Positions 6,707 through 14,800 of a stretch of DNA of 18,637 nt are shown piece by piece. Origin of the DNA: Betaproteobacteria bacterium (GTDB lineage: Bacteria; Pseudomonadota; Gammaproteobacteria; Burkholderiales; SG8-39); contig DAHVFK010000017.1 in assembly GCA_027317055.1 (NCBI GenBank), forward strand, positions 1-18,637, read 5' to 3'. The position numbers and the translations under genes are program-made. A model generated the notes under the pieces. The model was not told the DNA's origin and did no database searches. It saw only the letters and a program-made list of their open reading frames with translations. The first letter of the stretch is position 1. Each line of letters starts with the position of its first letter.

Positions 6707-9421
6707 CTAGTGCGCTTCGTCCCAGTTGGCGCCCACGCCCACGTCCACGATCAGCGGCACCTCGAGTTGGGCGACGTCCTGCATTCGCGCTCGCAGTCCC
6801 TCGCGCACCTCGTCCAGCTCGCTCTGAGGCACTTCGAGCACGAGCTCGTCGTGAACCTGCATGATCAGCTTTGCGCCGAAGCCGCGCTCGTCGAGCCACT
6901 TCTGCACCGTGACCATGGCGAGCTTGATCAAATCCGCCGCCGTGCCCTGCATCGGCGCGTTGATCGCGGCGCGTTCGGCGGCCTGGCGGCGCTGCGGCGA
7001 GCCGCTCTTCATTTCCGCCAGCCACAGGCGGCGGCCGAACACCGTCTCGACGTAGCCTTGCTTACGGGCCCGCTCGCGCGTTTCGTCCATGTAGCGCCGG
7101 ACCCCCGGGTAGCGGGAGAAGTAGGACTCGATGTAGGCCTGGGCAGTGGCGCGCTCGATGCCGAGGTTCTGCGCCAGCCCGAACGCGGACATGCCGTAGA
7201 TCAGGCCGAAGTTAATCACTTTGGCGGTGCGGCGCTCGTCCGCCGTCACTTCGTTCAGCGGGCGGCCGAAGACTTCGGCGGCGGTCGCGCGGTGCACGTC
7301 GTGGCCGTGCGCGAAGGCGTGGCGCAGGCCCTCGTCGCCCGACAGGTGCGCCATGATGCGCAGCTCGATCTGCGAGTAATCGGCGCTCAGGATCCGGCAC
7401 CCGGGCGGGGCGATGAAAGCCTCGCGGATGCGCCGACCCTGCGGGGTGCGGATCGGGATGTTCTGCAGGTTGGGCTCGGTCGAGGCCAGCCGCCCGGTCA
7501 CCGCGACCGCCTGCGAGTAAGTGGTATGCACGCGCCCGGTGCGCGCGTTCACCATGCGCGGCAGCTTGTCGGTGTAAGTCGATTTGAGTTTCGCCAGTCC
7601 CCTGTACTCGAGCAGGACCTTCGGTAGCGGGTAGTCCTGCGCCAGCTCGGCCAGCACGTCCTCATCGGTGGATGGCGCACCGGAGGGCGTCTTCTTCTTC
7701 ACCGGCAGGCCTTGGCGTTCGAACAGGATTTCCTGGATCTGCTTCGGCGAATTGAGATTGAAGGGTTGGCCGGCGGCCTCATAGGCCTTCTGTTCCTTCT
7801 CGAGCATCTCCTTGCCCAGCTCGTGGCTTTGCGCCTCGAGCTTTGCGCTGTCGAGCAGCACGCCGTTGCGCTCCATGCGCAGCAGCACCGGCAGCACCGG
7901 CATCTCGATGTCGCGGTAGACGAAGTTCAGTTTTGCGTCGGCGACGATCTTCGGGTAGAGCGCGTCGTGCACCGCGAGCGCGCAGTCGGCGTCCTCCGCC
8001 GCGTAGTCGGTAGCGCGCTGGATGTCGACTGCCGAGAACGGAATCCGCGCCGCGCCCTTGCCGGTGACGTCGTCGTAGGAGATCGTTTTCCAGCCTAGGT
8101 GCCGCTGTGCCAGGGAATCGAGGTCGTGCCGCTCGTGCACCTCGTAGACGTACGACTCGAGCAGCGTATCGTGCGCGATTCCGTCAAGCTTGACGCCGTG
8201 GTTGGCGAGGATGTGCGCGTCGAACTTGAGGTTCTGTCCCACCTTGGCGCGCGCCGCGTCTTCCAGCCAGGGGCGCAGCAGCGCGAGCGCGGGCTCGACG
8301 CCGAGCTGCGCCGGCGCTCCGGGGTAGTCGTGCGCGAGCGGCAGGTAGGCGGCGGTGTCGCCGTAGGCGAAGGACATCCCGACCAGGTGTGCCTGCACCG
8401 GCTCAAGGCCCGTCGTTTCGGTGTCGAAGCCCGCCAGCGCGGTGCTCTGCAGTGCGCCGAGCAGCGCGCGCAGTGCCGGCTCGTCGCGCACGCAGACATA
8501 TCGTCTACGCGCGGCCCGTTCCGGCGCGGAAGCGGGCGCAGCCCCTGCGCCGGCCGCCGGCGCCCCGAGCTCGCTCAACCATGAGCGAAAGCCGAAACGC
8601 CCGAACAATTCGCGCTGGCGCTGGAGGTCGGCGGCGCCGTCCTCCAGCTCGGCAAGCGTGACCGGCAGCGGCACGTCGCGTCTTACGCTCAGCAGCATGC
8701 GCGCCTGCGGCAGCCAGTCGAGCGTCTTGCGCAGGTTCTCGCCTACCACTCCGCCGATCTCGCCCGCGTGCGCGATCACCTCGTCGAGCGAGCCGAACTG
8801 AGCGATCCACTTGGCTGCGGTCTTCGGCCCGACCTTGGCGACGCCCGGTACGTTGTCGACCGCGTCGCCGACCAGGGCGAAGTAGTCGACGATGGTCTCC
8901 GGGGCGACGCCGAACTTCTGCTGCACGCCCGCAACATCCAGGGTTTCGTTCGACATCGTGTTGACCAGCGTGACGCTCGGGTCGACCAGCTGGGCGAGGT
9001 CCTTATCGCCGGTCGAGATGATGCAGCGCCAGCCTTTGGCCTTGCCCTGCTCGGCGAGCGTCGCGATCACGTCGTCGGCCTCGACACCCTCGATCGCAAG
9101 CGTCGGCCAGCCGAGCGCTTCGACCGCCTTCTTGAGCGGCTCGATCTGCGCTGCGAGATCGTCCGGCATGGGCGGGCGGTTTGCCTTGTACTGCGGGTAG
9201 GCTTCGTCGCGAAAGGTCTTGCCCTTGGCGTCGAACACGCAGGCACGCGCCTGTGCCTTGTAGTCGGTGCCGAGCCGCCTTAGCATGCTCAACACGCCGT
9301 AGATGGCGCCGGTGGGCTCGCCTTGCGGGCTCTTCAGCTCCGGCAGCGCGTGGAACGCCCGGTACAGGTACGAGGACCCGTCCACGAGCAGGAGCGTCTT
9401 TTCAGGATGGTTCCCGGACAC
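6707..9421 (-). CDS. polA: DNA polymerase I
   Basis: Family A polymerase for Okazaki-fragment maturation and repair, 904 residues, close to the 928 of E. coli. In order: a 5'-3' flap nuclease domain (LLLVDGSSYLYRAF near 12-25, VEADDVIATLA, GDAVDNVPGVAKVGPKT); a 3'-5' proofreading domain with an apparently complete active site (FDTETTGLE with Asp333 and Glu335, then Asp401, Tyr473 and Asp477); and the polymerase domain with motif A DYSQIELRIMAHLSG (Asp681), motif B RRTAKVINFGLIYG (Lys734, Tyr742) and motif C MQVHDELVLEV (Asp858). The frame stays open upstream to 9574, but the extra 51 residues are not PolA-like and a -10-like box lies within them, so GTG at 9421, eight codons before KTLLLVDG, is preferred. 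No clear ribosome-binding site supports it. Confidence 0.93.
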   Translation of the reverse strand: MSGNHPEKTLLLVDGSSYLYRAFHALPELKSPQGEPTGAIYGVLSMLRRLGTDYKAQARACVFDAKGKTFRDEAYPQYKANRPPMPDDLAAQIEPLKKAVEALGWPTLAIEGVEADDVIATLAEQGKAKGWRCIISTGDKDLAQLVDPSVTLVNTMSNETLDVAGVQQKFGVAPETIVDYFALVGDAVDNVPGVAKVGPKTAAKWIAQFGSLDEVIAHAGEIGGVVGENLRKTLDWLPQARMLLSVRRDVPLPVTLAELEDGAADLQRQRELFGRFGFRSWLSELGAPAAGAGAAPASAPERAARRRYVCVRDEPALRALLGALQSTALAGFDTETTGLEPVQAHLVGMSFAYGDTAAYLPLAHDYPGAPAQLGVEPALALLRPWLEDAARAKVGQNLKFDAHILANHGVKLDGIAHDTLLESYVYEVHERHDLDSLAQRHLGWKTISYDDVTGKGAARIPFSAVDIQRATDYAAEDADCALAVHDALYPKIVADAKLNFVYRDIEMPVLPVLLRMERNGVLLDSAKLEAQSHELGKEMLEKEQKAYEAAGQPFNLNSPKQIQEILFERQGLPVKKKTPSGAPSTDEDVLAELAQDYPLPKVLLEYRGLAKLKSTYTDKLPRMVNARTGRVHTTYSQAVAVTGRLASTEPNLQNIPIRTPQGRRIREAFIAPPGCRILSADYSQIELRIMAHLSGDEGLRHAFAHGHDVHRATAAEVFGRPLNEVTADERRTAKVINFGLIYGMSAFGLAQNLGIERATAQAYIESYFSRYPGVRRYMDETRERARKQGYVETVFGRRLWLAEMKSGSPQRRQAAERAAINAPMQGTAADLIKLAMVTVQKWLDERGFGAKLIMQVHDELVLEVPQSELDEVREGLRARMQDVAQLEVPLIVDVGVGANWDEAH

Positions 9422-9500
9422 GATGAAGAACGAGAAGCTGCCGAAGCTCGCCAACCCGGCGTACGAAGTCTCTTCCCGCGAGGCGTGGAGGCTGTCCCGC

Positions 9501-9506
9501 ATTATG
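9501..9506 (-). promoter_or_regulatory. Candidate -10 element for polA
   Basis: Read on the minus strand this is CATAAT, about 80 bp upstream of the preferred polA GTG. No good -35 hexamer is visible at 16-18 bp. If real, a message starting near 9493 would exclude the more upstream polA start codons. Weak evidence on its own. Confidence 0.25.
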
Positions 9507-9574
9507 GCAGAGTTCGTCGACGGCACCGAGCGGCTGGCGGGCGTTCGGCCGGCGGGGCGCGAGATCCTGCTCAA

Positions 9575-9602
9575 TTTTTAAACGTTTTCGCTCTGCTAGA
9601 AT
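9575..9602 (+). promoter_or_regulatory. Candidate promoter for the DUF2782-thrB genes
   Basis: TTTTTA (9575-9580) and TAGAAT (9597-9602) are separated by 16 bp in the only clearly AT-rich patch of the polA/DUF2782 divergent spacer. Transcription would begin near 9609, about 15 bases before the ATG of the DUF2782 gene. The -10 matches the consensus at five of six bases; the -35 is weak. Confidence 0.35.
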
Positions 9603-9623
9603 TCCGAGTTCAACGCCTGCCCA

Positions 9624-9962
9624 ATGCGCCGCTTACCCGTAGTCCTATTCGCTGCAGTCGTGCTGCAGGCATTCGCGCAGCCGTCGGCGCCGCCGAAGCT
9701 CGAGCCGCTGCCCGGCCCGCCGCCCCCGGCGCCGGGGGCAAGCAGCCCGATCCAGGAACCGCAAGTGCGCATTCCGGTGCAGGAGGGCGACAAGGTCGAG
9801 CCGATCCGCAAGGGCGGTCAGGTGATCATGCTCAAAGTGACGCCGAAGAAGGGCCCGGTCTATTACCTGATCGACACCAGCGGCAACGGCACGTGGATGC
9901 GTCGCGACTCGCTCGACGACGGCGTGCGCGTTCCGATGTGGCCGATCAAGACCTGGGAGTGA
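9624..9962 (+). CDS. Secreted DUF2782 family protein
   Basis: A 112-residue exported protein of the DUF2782 family, function unknown. A short signal peptide, MRRLPVVLFAAVVLQAFAQP, is followed by a Pro-rich linker (about 20-43, including GPPPPAPG). A compact C-terminal domain then contains VRIPVQEGDKVEPIRKGGQ, KVTPKKGPVYYLID and a terminal VPMWPIKTW. The family is usually found between polA and thrB in betaproteobacteria, and the context here matches. A tie to threonine synthesis or DNA repair has not been shown and is probably coincidental. No clear Shine-Dalgarno sequence precedes the ATG. It is followed by thrB after 57 bp on the same strand. Confidence 0.86.
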   Translation: MRRLPVVLFAAVVLQAFAQPSAPPKLEPLPGPPPPAPGASSPIQEPQVRIPVQEGDKVEPIRKGGQVIMLKVTPKKGPVYYLIDTSGNGTWMRRDSLDDGVRVPMWPIKTWE

Positions 9963-10019
9963 ATCCGGCTCCACTGCCCGCGCCGGGCGCCCGATCGGAC
10001 GGAGCCTAGCCAGCGGTCC

Positions 10020-10973
10020 ATGTCGGTTTACACCCCCGTTTCCGAATCCCAGCTCGCCGAGTGGCTGCGCAACTATTCGGTCGGCAGCCTCGCCGCCCTA
10101 GAGCCGGTCGCGGCAGGAATCGAGAACACCAACTACTTCGTGACCACCAGCCAGGGACGCTACGTGCTTACCCTGTTTGAGCGTCTGCCGGCGGCCGAGC
10201 TACCGTTTTATCTCGGACTGATGGCGCATCTCGCGCGCCACGGCATACCCTGCCCGGCGCCGATGGCCGACCTGTCCGACGAGTACCTGTCGCGGCTGAA
10301 CGGCAAGCCCGCGGCGCTGGTGACGCGGCTCTCCGGCAGCTCGATCGAGCGCCCGGGCGCGCACGAGTGTGCCGAGCTCGGAGCGCTGCTCGGGCGCATG
10401 CACCTTGCCGGCCGCTCCTACCACGAATACCTCGACAACCCGCGCGGGCCCAAGTGGTGGCGCGCCGCCGCGCGCGAGGTACGACCCTTCCTCGACGCCG
10501 AGGCGCAGGCCCTGCTGGACGAGGAGCTGCGTTTGCAGTCGCTGTACCGCTTTCCCGACTTGCCGCGCGGGCCGGTGCACGCCGACCTGTTCCGCGACAA
10601 CGCATTATTCGAAGGTGAGCGCATCTCGGGCGTGATCGACTTCTACTTCGCCGGCGTCGACTGCCTGCTGTTCGATCTTGCCGTGTGCGCCAACGACTGG
10701 TGCTTGGTCGACCCCGAGCGCGACCGCGGGCTGGATCCTGCCAGGGCAGGCGCGCTGCTCGCGGCGTACGCCGCGCTGCGCCCGTTCAGCGCGCTCGAAC
10801 GCGGCGCCTGGCCGGTGATGCTGCGCGCCGCGGCGCTGCGCTTCTGGCTTTCGCGGCTGCACGATTTTCACCTCCCGCGCCCCGGGATGCTGGTGCACGC
10901 GCACGATCCGGCGCACTTTCGCGACATTTTGACGCTGCGCGTGGGGACGTCGGACGTGCCCTGGGTGGACTGA
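10020..10973 (+). CDS. thrB: Homoserine kinase, ThrB type II (APH fold)
   Basis: This 317-residue enzyme phosphorylates L-homoserine with ATP on the way to threonine. It belongs to the aminoglycoside phosphotransferase-like (type II) homoserine kinases, not the GHMP kinases of E. coli. The catalytic loop is HADLFRDN (187-194) with Asp189 as the expected base and Asn194 as a metal ligand. The metal-binding aspartate follows at Asp207 in GVIDFYFAG. The N-terminal AAGIENTNYFVTTSQGRYVL matches the nucleotide-binding lobe of this family. The start is supported by the typical MSVYTPVSESQL beginning, although the ribosome-binding site is poor. The stop shares its last base with the next ATG (TGATG), suggesting coupling. 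Confidence 0.93.
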   Translation: MSVYTPVSESQLAEWLRNYSVGSLAALEPVAAGIENTNYFVTTSQGRYVLTLFERLPAAELPFYLGLMAHLARHGIPCPAPMADLSDEYLSRLNGKPAALVTRLSGSSIERPGAHECAELGALLGRMHLAGRSYHEYLDNPRGPKWWRAAAREVRPFLDAEAQALLDEELRLQSLYRFPDLPRGPVHADLFRDNALFEGERISGVIDFYFAGVDCLLFDLAVCANDWCLVDPERDRGLDPARAGALLAAYAALRPFSALERGAWPVMLRAAALRFWLSRLHDFHLPRPGMLVHAHDPAHFRDILTLRVGTSDVPWVD

Positions 10974-11752
10974 TGGCGACGCCCGCGCGGATCGTGGCGG
11001 CAGGACGCGGCGCGCGCTGGCTTGGGGAGGGCTGGCGGCTGTTCCGTGCCGCGCCGCTGTCCTGGATGGCGCTGGTCTTTTCGTATTGGCTGCTGATGAA
11101 CCTGGTATTGCTCGTGCCACTGGTGGGCGTTTTCGTGGCGCCGGTCCTGGTGCCGCCGTTCTCGGTCGGCTTCATGGCCGCGAGCCGCGCCGCGGCCCGC
11201 GGCGGGCCGCTGGCGCTGGACAATCTCTTTTGCGCCTTTCGCGAGAATCTCCCGCGTCAGCTCGGACTCGGTCTTGTGTTTCTCGCGTGCCTCGCGCTGC
11301 TGCTGGGCGCAACCGCGCTGGTCGACGGCGGCGCGCTGGCGCACTCGATGCTTGTCGGCTCGCCTGCAGGGGGCGCCGGGGCGGATGACGGGAGCGTATT
11401 CGGGGCGATGCTGCTCGCGATCGCCGTCTATCTTCCGGTGATGATGATGTACTGGTTCGGGCCGGTGCTCGTTGCTTGGCACGGCATTGGGGTTGGGAAG
11501 GCGCTTTTCTTCAGCTTCTTGGCGTGCGCGTTGAACTGGCGCGCGTTCCTTGCCTATGGCGCGGTCACCGCACTGATGACCGTCGTGGCGCCGTCTTTCG
11601 CCCTCAGCGCACTGTTGCTCTTTACGGGCGGCACGCTGCCGGTGCGCCTCGAGGCGTTCGTGTATCCGTTGTTCCTGGTCATGCTTCCGACCCTTGTCGC
11701 AAGCTTTTACGTAAGCTACCGGGACATCTTCGGCTTGCCGGAAGCGGGCTGA
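10973..11752 (+). CDS. BPSS1780-type polytopic membrane protein
   Basis: A 259-residue inner-membrane protein with five or six predicted membrane helices. Hydrophobic segments cover about residues 30-60, 95-120, 140-165, 175-200 and 205-250. The N-terminal GEGWRLFRAAPLSWMALVF and the C-terminal ASFYVSYRDIFG are hallmarks of the BPSS1780 family of betaproteobacterial membrane proteins, whose function is unknown. The frame is open inside thrB, but the ATG at 10973 overlaps the thrB stop by one base and gives the family's usual N-terminus. It is probably cotranscribed with thrB. Confidence 0.85.
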   Translation: MATPARIVAAGRGARWLGEGWRLFRAAPLSWMALVFSYWLLMNLVLLVPLVGVFVAPVLVPPFSVGFMAASRAAARGGPLALDNLFCAFRENLPRQLGLGLVFLACLALLLGATALVDGGALAHSMLVGSPAGGAGADDGSVFGAMLLAIAVYLPVMMMYWFGPVLVAWHGIGVGKALFFSFLACALNWRAFLAYGAVTALMTVVAPSFALSALLLFTGGTLPVRLEAFVYPLFLVMLPTLVASFYVSYRDIFGLPEAG

Positions 11753-11771
11753 GTCCCCTTGCCCAGCGTGG

Positions 11772-11799
11772 TTGCCGCGTCGCAGCAGGGGACTAGAAT
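11772..11799 (+). promoter_or_regulatory. Candidate promoter giving a leaderless oxidoreductase message
   Basis: TTGCCG (11772-11777) and TAGAAT (11794-11799) are separated by 16 bp between the membrane-protein gene and the large oxidoreductase. The -10 matches at five of six bases and the -35 keeps the TTG core. The expected start point, about seven bases after the -10, falls on or next to the ATG at 11807. No Shine-Dalgarno sequence lies between. Confidence 0.5.
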
Positions 11800-11806
11800 C
11801 CGGCCC

Positions 11807-14800
11807 ATGCCGCCGCGCCTGCGCGAGATCCCGTACAACTACACCTCATTCTCCGACCGCGAGATCGTGCTGCGCCTGCTCGGGCAGCCGGCGTGGGAGC
11901 TGGTCTCGGAGCTGCGCACCGAGCGGCGCACCGGGCGCTCGGCGCGGATGCTGTACGAAGTGCTGGGCGAGATGTGGGTCATCCTGAGGAATCCCTATCT
12001 CGAGGACGACCTGCTCGAGCATCCGAAGCGTCGCGCGAAGGTGCTGGCCGGGATGCGCCGGCGGCTGGAGGAGATCGAGCGCCGGCGCGGGGAAAACGAA
12101 AAAGTGTCGCGCCTGTTGGACGCCGCGCTTGCGGCGCTGGATGGCTTCGCAGCCTCGTTCGACGCGACGCGCAAGCTGCGCGCGAAGGCCCGCCGCCGGC
12201 TGGCGCGTGCCACGCGCCGGGACAACATCGCGTTCGACGGCTTCGCGCGCGTGTCGCACGTCACCGACGCGACCGACTGGCGCGTCGAGTACCCGTTCGT
12301 CGTGGTCTCGCCCGACAGCGAAGAGGAGGTGCTGCCGGTGGTGAAGGCCCTGATCGCGCTTGGGCTGACGATCATCCCGCGCGGCGGCGGCACGGGCTAC
12401 ACCGGCGGCGCGGTGCCCCTGACGCGGCGCTCGGCGGTGCTGAATACCGAGAAGCTGGAGTCCCTGGGCGAGGTCGAGTGGACCGAGCTGCCGGGCGTCG
12501 CGCGCCAGGTGCCCACGATCCGCTGCGGCGCGGGCGTCGTCACGCGCCGCGTGATGGAGGCGGCCGAGGCCGACGGACTCGTGTTCGCTGTCGACCCGAC
12601 TTCGGCCGACGCCTCGTGCATCGGCGGCAACGTGGCGATGAACGCGGGCGGAAAGAAGGCCGTGCTGTGGGGCACGGCGATCGACAATCTCGCTTCGTGG
12701 CGCATGGTCACGCCCGATGCGGAGTGGCTCGAGATCGATCGCGTCGGCCACAACCTGGGCAAGATCCACGATGCGCCCGAGGCGCGCTTCAGGCTGCGCC
12801 GCTACGGCGCGGGCGGCAGGAAGCTCGTCGAAGAGCGCGTGCTCGAGATACCTGCGACGCGTTTCCGGAAGGCGGGCTTGGGAAAGGACGTCACCGACAA
12901 GTTCCTTGCCGGGCTGCCCGGAGTGCAGAAGGAGGGCACCGACGGAATCATCGTTTCGGCGCGCTTTATCCTGCACCGTATGCCGGCGCACACCCGGACC
13001 GTGTGCCTCGAGTTTTTCGGCTCGGCTCACGAGGCGGTGCCGGCGATTGTCGAAGTGAAGCGCCATCTCGATGCCCAGCCCGGCGCTACCCTGGCCGGGC
13101 TCGAGCATCTCGACGAGCGTTACGTCAAGGCGGTCGGCTACGCGACCAAGTCGCGCCGCAGCCAGCGACCGCGCATGGTGCTGATCGGCGACATCGTCGG
13201 CGACCAGGTCGACGAGGTCGCCAGCGCCGCCTCGGCCGTGGTACGGATCGCAAACGCACGCGGCGGCGAGGGCTTCGTCGCGGTTTCGCCCGAGGCGCGC
13301 AAGCGATTCTGGCTCGACCGCGCGCGCACCGCGGCGATCGCCAAGCATACCAACGCGTTCAAGATCAACGAGGACGTGGTGATCCCGCTCGAGCGCCTGG
13401 GCGACTATACCGACGGCATCGAGCGCATCAACATCGAGCTCTCGCTGGCCAACAAGCTCGAATTGCTGGACGCCCTGGAAGCCTACTTCGGGGGCGAGCT
13501 GCCGCTCTACCATCTCGAGGAACGGCTGCCTGCGAAGGAAGTGCTGGGCGACCGGCCGCTGCAGGCGCTGGAGCTGATCCAGGCCGTGCGCGCGCGCTGG
13601 CAGGGTCTGACAGTCGACCTGGACGCGCAGTTCGGCGCGCTTCAGTCCCGCGCCGTGCGGCTGTCGTGGAAAACCGAGGTGCGCGACGAGCTGCGCCGAA
13701 TCTTTTCCGGAATAGCATTCGGCCCGGTGCTGGAAGGGGCGGAGGCGGTCCACCGGCGGGTGCTGCGCGGGCGCGTGTTCGTCGCACTGCACATGCATGC
13801 GGGCGACGGCAACGTGCACACCAACATTCCGGTGAATTCCGACGACTACGCGATGCTGCAGCGCGCGAACCAGGCGGTCGCGCGCATCATGCGGCTCGCG
13901 AGGTCGCTCGGCGGCGTGATCTCGGGCGAGCACGGCATCGGAATCACCAAGCTGGAATTCCTCGAGGCCGGGGAAATCGAGCCTTTCCGCGCCTACAAGC
14001 AGGCAGTCGATCCCGAAGGTCGCTTCAACGCGGGCAAGCTGCTCGCGGGCGGCGACCTTGCCAACGCCTATACGCCCAGCTTCTCGCTGATCGGCGCCGA
14101 GTCGCTCATCCTCGAGCAATCCGACCTGAGCGGAGTGTCCGACTCGATCAAGGACTGCCTGCGCTGTGGTAAGTGCAAGCCGGTGTGCGCCACCCACGTG
14201 CCGGCCGCGAACCTGCTGTATTCGCCGCGCAACAAGATTCTGGCAACCTCATTGCTCGTCGAGGCGATCCTGTACGAGGAGCAAACCCGCCACGGCGTTG
14301 CGCTCGCGCACTACGACGAGTTCGGAGACGTCGCCGATCACTGCACGGTGTGCCACAAGTGCGAAAGCCCCTGCCCGGTGGACATCGACTTCGGCAACGT
14401 GTCGATCGCGATGCGCAATCTCCTGCGCCGCAGCGGCAAGCGGCGCGCGAACCTGGGCACCCGCGCCTCGATGCTGTTCTTGAACGTGACCGATCCGCGC
14501 ACGGTCAAGCTCGCGCGCAAGCTGATGATCGACTGGGGTTACCGGCTGCAGCGCATCGCGTATCGCGCCGCCAAGGGACTGGGCCTCGCGCGCGCACAGA
14601 CCGCGCGCCCCCCCTCGAGCACGGGGCGCCCAGGCGCGGCGGCCCGCATCCTGCATTTCGTCAACAAGCCGATGCCGGGCGGTTTGCCGAAGAAAACGGC
14701 ACGCGCGCTGCTGGACATCGAGGACCCGAAGATCGTGCCGATCGTGCGCGACCCCGCGAAGGTGAGCGAAGACTCCGATGCGGTGTTCTATTTTCCGGGC

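Noticed and set aside
5473..6864. A 463-codon plus-strand frame opposite the MFS gene
   Set aside because: The composition is low-complexity Arg/Ala/Gly/His without domains, and it crosses the MFS-polA junction. The minus-strand frame shows clear transporter helices.
9303..9581. A plus-strand frame ending in the polA upstream spacer
   Set aside because: Most of it is antisense to polA, it has no ribosome-binding site and its product shows no recognisable pattern.
11846..14197. A 783-codon open frame on the minus strand inside the oxidoreductase gene
   Set aside because: It is an antisense shadow of a high-GC gene: Arg/Ala/His/Gln-rich, with no recognisable domain and fully covered by a convincing coding frame on the other strand.
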